Shown here piece after piece: positions 58,782-64,000 of a stretch of DNA of 64,000 bases. Positions within the stretch are counted from its first letter, which is position 1. Each line of letters opens with the position of its first letter. The notes under the pieces were generated by a model. That model worked only from the letters and a program-made list of their open reading frames with translations. It did not search any database and was not told the DNA's origin. The stretch is from [Clostridium] aerotolerans DSM 5434 (lineage in GTDB: Bacteria > Bacillota > Clostridia > Lachnospirales > Lachnospiraceae): the NCBI RefSeq assembly GCF_000687555.1, contig NZ_JHWJ01000011.1, positions 62,001 through 126,000 on the forward strand, written 5' to 3'. The position numbers and the translations under genes were made by a program.

Positions 58782-59710
58782 TCGTTTTCCTCAATTCTTT
58801 CATAATGTTTTAAGATATCCCCACAATCCCTCTGAATTCGTTCAATCAAAGACTTTGGTTCCAAAACTCTAACCGCCCCACCAAAGGATAAAAGAAGTCC
58901 ATACCAAAACGTCTCATCCTCCAGAGTAAATACTTCGCATTCAAACTCACCGGTTTCATATTCCTTTGTAATAGAAGCCCCTAAGTATTCCCGGCATTTG
59001 GATCTAAGCTTGTCCTGGCATAAAAGGCGTACTTTAATTCGTTTCCGGCTATCCTCTCTGCTTTTTAAAAATGCCTTAACCTCATTGATATCATGGTCTC
59101 TTTCATTTACCTCTCCCGTTGCTTTCAGATGATCCATCCGCGTCACCTTATACATCCGGTACTCCTGATGCTTTAAGCTAAAACCAATGAGATACCAATG
59201 ATACCACTGATAAATCGTGCAAACCGGTTCTGCCTCCACCACACTCTTTTCATCTTTGGCGTTGGTATAAGCAAATGAAATTCTCACCTTTTTCTGAATC
59301 CATTGGTTTAAAAGATAGAGAAGCTCATTGGTATCCCTGTTTTCGTGAACCACGCTTAAATCCAGAATCATAGGGGATTCGGGGGAAGAAGACAGGCTTT
59401 GCATCTTTTCTAAGGTGGCTTCCAGCTCCTTATCATGATAAGCAGAGGAGAGACTTTGTAAGGCACTGACAACAAAGCTGTAATCCATCTCTCCTGCCAC
59501 CTGCCGCTGCATCTCAAAGGTCTCCATGATTTCAAATCCGCCGTCAGTTCCAAAATTAGAAGAGACCGGGATGCCGGCCATACACAGGGCATCCATATCC
59601 CTCATAATGGTCCTGGTAGAAACTTCAAAATGCTCTGCCAGTACAGATGCCTTTGTTCTTCCATGGTTTAATAAATAAATGGTTATGCCTAACAGTCGGT
59701 CAATTTTCAT
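58778..59710 (-). CDS. WYL domain (YafY-type) transcriptional regulator
   Basis: A 310-residue regulator from the ATG at 59710, which follows CAGGAGTG; the longer frame to 59776 adds an improbable hydrophobic N-terminus. HTH_11 (KIDRLLGITIYLLNHGRTKA; LAEHFEVSTRTIMRDMDAL) is followed by a WYL domain (VCTIYQWYHWYLIGFSLKHQ) and a C-terminal WCX-like extension. It probably controls its own small operon and senses a nucleotide or stress ligand as other WYL proteins do. The substrate is not known. Confidence 0.88.
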   Translation of the reverse strand: MKIDRLLGITIYLLNHGRTKASVLAEHFEVSTRTIMRDMDALCMAGIPVSSNFGTDGGFEIMETFEMQRQVAGEMDYSFVVSALQSLSSAYHDKELEATLEKMQSLSSSPESPMILDLSVVHENRDTNELLYLLNQWIQKKVRISFAYTNAKDEKSVVEAEPVCTIYQWYHWYLIGFSLKHQEYRMYKVTRMDHLKATGEVNERDHDINEVKAFLKSREDSRKRIKVRLLCQDKLRSKCREYLGASITKEYETGEFECEVFTLEDETFWYGLLLSFGGAVRVLEPKSLIERIQRDCGDILKHYERIEENE

Positions 59711-59717
59711 GTACAAT

Positions 59718-60290
59718 TCACTCCTGTGTTTTCGTAAGAACAAAATAATCACCATATTCTGTCCCATCATGACCAATCAGCTTGTGGCCCGTCGGTAAAA
59801 ATCCCAGTGCATACAGCGCCTGGATTCTCTCTTTGGCTTCTATAACTGCCTTGGTAGCGATCAAGCTGCAATCAAACAGCTTCCAGGTGTTTGGCACCAC
59901 TAAGGAAAGTATGTCCGCAATCACCTCTTTCCTTTCATAATCACTCCGAAGATCCAGTCGTAATAAGCCGCAATCATGAAAATAATCCACAGAATCCCGG
60001 TGAAACAGTTCTATTGTCCCCACCACTTCCTTTTTTTCCTTCGCAAAAATCACCCAGCGGACAAACCGCTTTTTCTCATACTCTGAAATCCAGAAACGGA
60101 TTGCCTCTTCCATGCGGTCTAAGGTGCTGTAATAAAACCGGTCCCCATGGCAGTTATCGCTGTTAAATAGAGGGACTGACCTTTCATCCCCATAGACCTT
60201 TAATAAATCAGGTGCATCCTTCATGGTTACAAGGGTAAGAATATACTTGTCATTTTCCATAACCGGACAGCTTTTATATACATCCTCCAT
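59718..60290 (-). CDS. GNAT family N-acetyltransferase
   Basis: A 190-residue acetyltransferase of the RimJ/RimL-like Acetyltransf_3 type. The core VGTIELFHRDSVDYFHDCG, then LRLDLRSDYERKEVIADILS, holds the acetyl-CoA loop, although the usual Arg/Gln-X-X-Gly-X-Gly/Ala is replaced by YERKEV, so catalytic ability is uncertain. It lies 7 bases before the WYL regulator in the same direction and appears first in that unit. No substrate can be assigned. Confidence 0.78.
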   Translation of the reverse strand: MEDVYKSCPVMENDKYILTLVTMKDAPDLLKVYGDERSVPLFNSDNCHGDRFYYSTLDRMEEAIRFWISEYEKKRFVRWVIFAKEKKEVVGTIELFHRDSVDYFHDCGLLRLDLRSDYERKEVIADILSLVVPNTWKLFDCSLIATKAVIEAKERIQALYALGFLPTGHKLIGHDGTEYGDYFVLTKTQE

Positions 60291-60454
60291 AGTAAACTCC
60301 TCCTTTCAGATTAATATATCAAAACGTCTATGACACCTGTATGTCATAGTGATATCTCTTTACCTTTACTGATCCATATCCGCTACTAACTATTATAAAT
60401 GATGCAAATTTTCATGTCCATCCCAATCACCTTACCAAATCCAGTTAAGAGTCT

Positions 60455-60485
60455 TTTAGAAACGATTTAGAAACTATTAATAACC
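60455..60485. promoter_or_regulatory. Phased TTTAGAAAC repeats upstream of the VTC-CotH operon
   Basis: TTTAGAAAC occurs at 60455-60463 and 60466-60474, exactly 11 bases apart, and a weak third copy (TTAATAACC) lies 11 bases on at 60477. This helical array fits binding by an OmpR-type regulator. The operon is followed by the gene for one at 63386. The rest of 60291-60535 is AT-rich with no gene. Confidence 0.5.
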
Positions 60486-60535
60486 ATGAACTAAAATATT
60501 CTTATCATTAAAATAAGAATAAAGGAGGAAGTTTA

Positions 60536-61207
60536 TTGAAGTTTAGACATGAATGGAAACATGAAATATCTTACAGTGACATGATAGCAATCCGCCAACG
60601 TCTCCTTGCGGTTGCAACTCCAGATTCCCATGCGATCAATGGAACCTATAAAATCCGCAGCCTGTATTTTGATAATTTTCAGGATCAGGCATTGCGGGAT
60701 AAGATTGATGGCATAAGCAGACGGAAAAAATTCCGTATCCGCTACTATAATGACAATCTGGACTTCATTCACCTTGAAAAGAAAAGTAAGATTGGAGGGC
60801 TTGGAAACAAACAAAGCGCTTCTCTTTCCAGGCAGGAAGCACAGGGTGTGGTGAACGGGCAGATTGAGTGGATGAAAGCCAGGGAGGAACCTTTAATCCA
60901 GGAATTATATTTTAAAATGACCACCTGTGGGCTGCGGCCAAAAACAATTGTAGATTACATCAGGGAGCCCTTTATCTTTAAGCCAGGAAATGTACGGGTT
61001 ACTCTGGACTACGATATTCGTACCGGCCTCCACTCCATTGATTTTCTCAATCCCCACTGTCCCACGATTCCAGCAGGGGATTGCGGGATTGTAATGGAGG
61101 TAAAATGGGATGAGTTTCTTCCTTCAGTCATACGCGATACCGTTCAGCTTACCGGGCGGAGAGTTTTTGCATTTTCTAAATACGCAGTCTGCCGTTTATA
61201 CGGCTAA
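60536..61207 (+). CDS. VTC (polyphosphate polymerase-like) domain protein
   Basis: A 223-residue protein of the VTC domain, named from the yeast vacuolar polyphosphate polymerase. It is a tunnel fold with many basic residues: KIRSLYFDNFQDQALRDKID, KKFRIRYYND, FIHLEKKSKIG, VRVTLDYDIRTG, VMEVKWDEFLP and a final SKYAVCRLYG. It may bind or make polyphosphate or another anionic polymer. The start is a TTG at 60536 with AAAGGAGG 8 bases upstream. The next two genes (DUF4956 and CotH) are a frequent bacterial set with it. Confidence 0.85.
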   Translation: MKFRHEWKHEISYSDMIAIRQRLLAVATPDSHAINGTYKIRSLYFDNFQDQALRDKIDGISRRKKFRIRYYNDNLDFIHLEKKSKIGGLGNKQSASLSRQEAQGVVNGQIEWMKAREEPLIQELYFKMTTCGLRPKTIVDYIREPFIFKPGNVRVTLDYDIRTGLHSIDFLNPHCPTIPAGDCGIVMEVKWDEFLPSVIRDTVQLTGRRVFAFSKYAVCRLYG

Positions 61208-61230
61208 TGAAAACGAAAAGGGGTATATGT

Positions 61231-61902
61231 ATGAATTTTAGTGATGTTTTTAAATCAAGCTTTGTGGACAAGGTAACAAGTATTAGTTTATTGGATATGC
61301 TGGTGGCATTGCTGCTATCCTTTTGCATTGGATTGTTTATCTGCTACATATACAAATTAACCTACAATGGAGTTCTCTTCTCTTCCAGCTTTGCAGTCAC
61401 CTTAATGGCCTTAACAATGATTACTACCATTGTAATCCTGGCTGTGACCTCTAATGTAGTGCTTTCACTTGGAATGGTAGGTGCACTCTCAATCGTAAGA
61501 TTTCGAACGGCGATCAAGGAACCACTTGATATTGCCTTCTTATTCTGGTCCATTGCAGTAGGCATTATCCTGGCTGCCGGTTTGATACCTTTAGCTGTGA
61601 TCGGAAGCATTGTTATCGGCTCAGTACTTCTTATTTTTGTAAATAAGAAAATTTATACCAATCCATATATTGTAGTACTCCAATGCGACAGTTACCATGT
61701 AGAAACAAAGGCCAAGGAATACTTAAATACAAAAACATCGAAATGCATCGTTAAAAGCAAGACCGTAAGAAAAGGAGCCATTGAAGTTAATTTAGAGGTT
61801 CGTTTAAAGGATAATAATACGGATTTTGTCAATGAATTATCGGAAATAGAAGGGGTACATAGCGCTGTATTAGTAAGCTACAATGGAGATTATATGGGAT
61901 AG
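61231..61902 (+). CDS. DUF4956 membrane protein
   Basis: A 223-residue protein with four hydrophobic helices in the first 120 residues, the short signature VGALSIVRFRTAIKEPLDIA between helices 3 and 4, and a soluble C-terminal ACT-like domain of about 80 residues. The function of DUF4956 is not established. The ATG at 61231 has AAAAGGGG upstream; an earlier ATG at 61207 overlaps the previous stop and is the alternative. It overlaps no CotH coding sequence but ends 10 bases before it. It is likely the membrane partner of the VTC protein. Confidence 0.82.
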   Translation: MNFSDVFKSSFVDKVTSISLLDMLVALLLSFCIGLFICYIYKLTYNGVLFSSSFAVTLMALTMITTIVILAVTSNVVLSLGMVGALSIVRFRTAIKEPLDIAFLFWSIAVGIILAAGLIPLAVIGSIVIGSVLLIFVNKKIYTNPYIVVLQCDSYHVETKAKEYLNTKTSKCIVKSKTVRKGAIEVNLEVRLKDNNTDFVNELSEIEGVHSAVLVSYNGDYMG

Positions 61903-61912
61903 GAGGAACAGA

Positions 61913-63307
61913 ATGTCTACAAACAAGCATTTAGGGAAACTTTCCCTTACCTTTCTAATTCTGGCTCTTCTCATTACAGGCGCATTGTATAACGGTGATA
62001 AACTGGGACTGAAATCTCAGGATAAATCCATGGAATATGAAAAGCGCCTGTTTGACGATTCCCGCGTTCACACCATTAACATTGTGATGGACGATTGGGA
62101 TAAGTTTATCGCTTCTGCTAAGGATAAAAAATATTCCGCCTGTACCATTATCATTGATGGAGAAACGTATGCTAACGTGGGAATCCGCGCCAAAGGCTCA
62201 TCATCTCTGACCGATGCGGCAGACGCGGGCAGTACCAGATATAGCTTTAAGGTTGAATTTGACCATTATGAAAAGGCATTCAACTATCATGGACTTGATA
62301 AAATATCATTAAATAACATGATTCATGACAGTACTTATATGATGGATTACTTAGCCTATCAGATGATGGGAGACTTCGGTGTCAGCAGTCCCTTAAGCAG
62401 TTATACCAACATCCTGGTAAACGGAGAAAAATGGGGTCTTTATCTGGCAGTTGAGGGCCCGGAAGAATCATTTTTGAAACGAAATTATGGTATTAACTAC
62501 GGCAATTTATATAAACCTGAGGGCAAAGAAGAAGAGGCCGATGGGAAAGAGGAAGAGCTTCAGCCAGATGACCAGGAGGAGAGATTCACTCCTGATGTGA
62601 ATCTGCAATATATCAATGACGATCCAAAGAGCTATTCCCTCTTCTTTGATCATGCTAAAACAAAGATATCTTCCAAGGATAAGAAGCGTTTTATCTCAGC
62701 CATCAGGGAGCTGAATTTAGGGAATCATTTTACTAAGGTCTTGGATACAGAAAAGGTAATACGTTATTTTGTTGTTCATAACTTTGTGGTCAATGGGGAC
62801 AGCTACACCGGCGAAGATGCTCACAATTATTATCTCTATGAAAAAGATGGTCGATTATCCATGATTCCATGGGACTACAATATGTCCTTTGGTACATTTT
62901 CTCACGAAGACTCCACCCTGGCGGTTAATGTGCCAATCAATGAAGCTCTAAAAGACCGCCCCATGCAAAGCTGGATCATGAAAGATAGTAAGTATCAAAA
63001 AATGTATCAGGACTATTACAAGAAATTTCTTGATTCTTCTGATATTGCCAAACGAATCCAACAAACCGCATTGCTCATCTCCCCTCATGTTGAGAAAGAC
63101 CCAAGTAAATTCTGCACCTACGAAGAGTATCAAAAGGCCGTCAATACATTAAACCGCTTCTGTCAATTACGGACAGAAAGCATCAGGGGACAGTTAAACG
63201 GAACTATACCTTCTACCATCAGCGATCAGGCTGCGAACAAAGCAGCTTTGATTGACGCATCAGACATTCAAATTAATGATATGAAAAATAAGAAATTAAT
63301 GAACTAA
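61913..63307 (+). CDS. CotH kinase family protein (exported)
   Basis: A 464-residue protein from the ATG at 61913, which follows AGGAGG. An N-terminal helix (LSLTFLILALLITGALY) is a signal anchor, so the domain faces outward. CotH landmarks are YANVGIRAKGSSSLT, MMDYLAYQMM, WGLYLAVEGPEESFL and SMIPWDYNMSFGTF, with the metal-binding Asp and Asn. CotH is an atypical protein kinase fold first known from spore coats, also found in fungal adhesins. An acidic insert (KEEEADGKEEELQPDDQEE) near residue 205 is unusual. Surface phosphorylation of a wall component is possible but not shown. Confidence 0.88.
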   Translation: MSTNKHLGKLSLTFLILALLITGALYNGDKLGLKSQDKSMEYEKRLFDDSRVHTINIVMDDWDKFIASAKDKKYSACTIIIDGETYANVGIRAKGSSSLTDAADAGSTRYSFKVEFDHYEKAFNYHGLDKISLNNMIHDSTYMMDYLAYQMMGDFGVSSPLSSYTNILVNGEKWGLYLAVEGPEESFLKRNYGINYGNLYKPEGKEEEADGKEEELQPDDQEERFTPDVNLQYINDDPKSYSLFFDHAKTKISSKDKKRFISAIRELNLGNHFTKVLDTEKVIRYFVVHNFVVNGDSYTGEDAHNYYLYEKDGRLSMIPWDYNMSFGTFSHEDSTLAVNVPINEALKDRPMQSWIMKDSKYQKMYQDYYKKFLDSSDIAKRIQQTALLISPHVEKDPSKFCTYEEYQKAVNTLNRFCQLRTESIRGQLNGTIPSTISDQAANKAALIDASDIQINDMKNKKLMN

Positions 63308-63385
63308 TTATGGAGTAACAATAATTTTATTCTCAATGGAAATATGGTAAAATGCATGTAATAAAGAGTTAAGAAGAGGGCTGAA

Positions 63386-64000
63386 ATGAAAAAAGCTACG
63401 ATTATAATTATTGAAGATGATGCTGATATCCGAGAGGGAATTCGGATTTTATTGGAAAGCGAGCATTATAAAGTTTTTGAGGCAGAGAATGGGGAAACGG
63501 GTATTTCATTGCTAAATGAATATGTTGACCTTGTCATACTGGATGTCATGATGCCTGGAATGTCTGGAATCAGGACTTGCGAAGAAATCAGGAAATTTTC
63601 TTTCGTGCCCATCATATTTCTGACTGCAAAATCAAGCGATTCCGATAAGCTCATCGGACTTATGGCTGGTGGCGATGATTATCTGGCAAAGCCCTTTTCT
63701 TACTCTGAGCTTCTTGGCAGGGTAAAAGCACAGATCAGACGATATCAAATTTATCGGGGAAGGAAAAAAACGGACTGGACCTGCCGGAACATAAACTCCT
63801 TGAAATTGGCAATATCCGTATAAACAAAGATTTTAATGAAGTTTGGGTGGACGACAAAGAGGTAGAATTATCAGAATTGGAATACAGGATTCTTCTGTTA
63901 ATGATGCAGCATCCAAGAAAAGTATTTTCTGCACAAAATTTATATGAAAGTGTCTGGAATGAGCCGTATTTCCATTCCTCCAATGGAACTGTTATGGTTC
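63386..64000 (+). pseudogene. OmpR-family response regulator, frameshifted and cut by the window edge
   Basis: The frame starts at 63386 with a complete receiver domain: IIIIEDDADIREGI, phosphorylated Asp in LVILDVMMPGMSG, Thr in IFLTAKSSDSD, Lys in DDYLAKPFSYSE. It ends at a stop at 63823 after 145 residues. From a run of seven A at 63765-63771 the -1 frame continues without stop to the window edge as LLEIGNIRINKDFNEVW, ELSELEYRILLLMMQHP and YESVWNEPYF, a normal winged-helix domain. One missing or added A thus splits an otherwise ordinary regulator. It may be a real null allele, a phase-variable tract, or a sequencing error. It lies after the VTC-DUF4956-CotH genes. Confidence 0.8.

Noticed and set aside
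63762-63771. Programmed -1 ribosomal frameshift in the response regulator
   Set aside because: The zero frame reads AGG AAA AAA ACG, which is not a good X-XXY-YYZ slippery site, and no strong stimulatory hairpin or Shine-Dalgarno sequence was found; mutation or homopolymer error is simpler.

Overview
The window reads as chromosomal DNA of a low-to-mid GC, monoderm, flagellated anaerobe, most likely a Lachnospiraceae of the Lacrimispora / former Clostridium cluster XIVa type. This is an inference from lipoprotein signals, an LPXTG wall protein, a CsrA-flagellin unit, clostridial-type alcohol dehydrogenase and Rex-like operator, a ribose-type ABC system with a three-component sensor, and Tad pili without a secretin. 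No rRNA, tRNA, CRISPR array, insertion sequence or prophage was seen. The left edge cuts an MFS transporter and the right edge cuts a response-regulator gene that also carries a frameshift.

Layout. 1-5.9 kb: an MFS transporter diverging from its TetR regulator, three flavin-dependent enzymes with a divergent HxlR regulator, and GntR plus deoxyribose-phosphate aldolase. 6-7.2 kb: an NADP-type secondary alcohol dehydrogenase behind a strong promoter and a near-perfect Rex site. 7.2-11 kb: a GNAT gene relic, a small tyrosine recombinase, CsrA and flagellin, with a CsrA-type hairpin in the flagellin leader. 11.1-15.8 kb: a three-gene ABC exporter of the BcrAB/LanFEG kind opposite an OmpR/histidine kinase pair. 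15.9-32 kb: a large co-oriented sugar locus (mutarotase, ribose-type ABC transporter, membrane binding protein plus YesM/YesN two-component system, aldo/keto reductase, aldose epimerase, PfkB kinase, GatD-like dehydrogenase, FGGY kinase, class II aldolase) with a divergent AraC regulator. 32-38 kb: a 1452-residue LPKTG adhesin and a divergent unfamiliar HTH protein. 38-52.3 kb: a complete Tad (Flp) pilus operon that also encodes a DivIVA-like coiled-coil protein, a DUF192 protein, a solute-binding lipoprotein and a VWA/pilin-domain protein. 52.5-53.5 kb: a second small tyrosine recombinase. 53.6-58 kb: a MurNAc recycling operon (MupG, PTS IIBC, MurQ, RpiR regulator). 58-60.3 kb: a PfpI-like protein, a WYL regulator and a GNAT. 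60.5-64 kb: a VTC domain - DUF4956 - CotH operon followed by the broken response regulator.

The most exciting structure is at 52338-52599. Two 29-bp inverted repeats with a single mismatch flank about 204 bp lying exactly between the second recombinase and the first gene of the Tad operon. The segment holds a strong bidirectional hairpin terminator and a sigma-A-like promoter that, as sequenced, points away from the Tad genes. The last codons and the stop of the recombinase lie inside one repeat, so inversion would leave its reading frame intact. This is a textbook layout for an invertible promoter switch (phase variation), here apparently controlling a whole Tad pilus together with its associated adhesin candidates.

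A parallel but weaker case exists at the flagellin locus. A recombinase of the same size class sits just upstream of csrA-flagellin, followed by a 16-bp stem hairpin and by a 19-bp inverted repeat (17 of 19 matching) flanking about 166 bp upstream of csrA. If both are real, this organism switches its flagellum and its Tad pilus with two dedicated recombinases. The promoter orientation and switching are inferences; read-level evidence would decide them.
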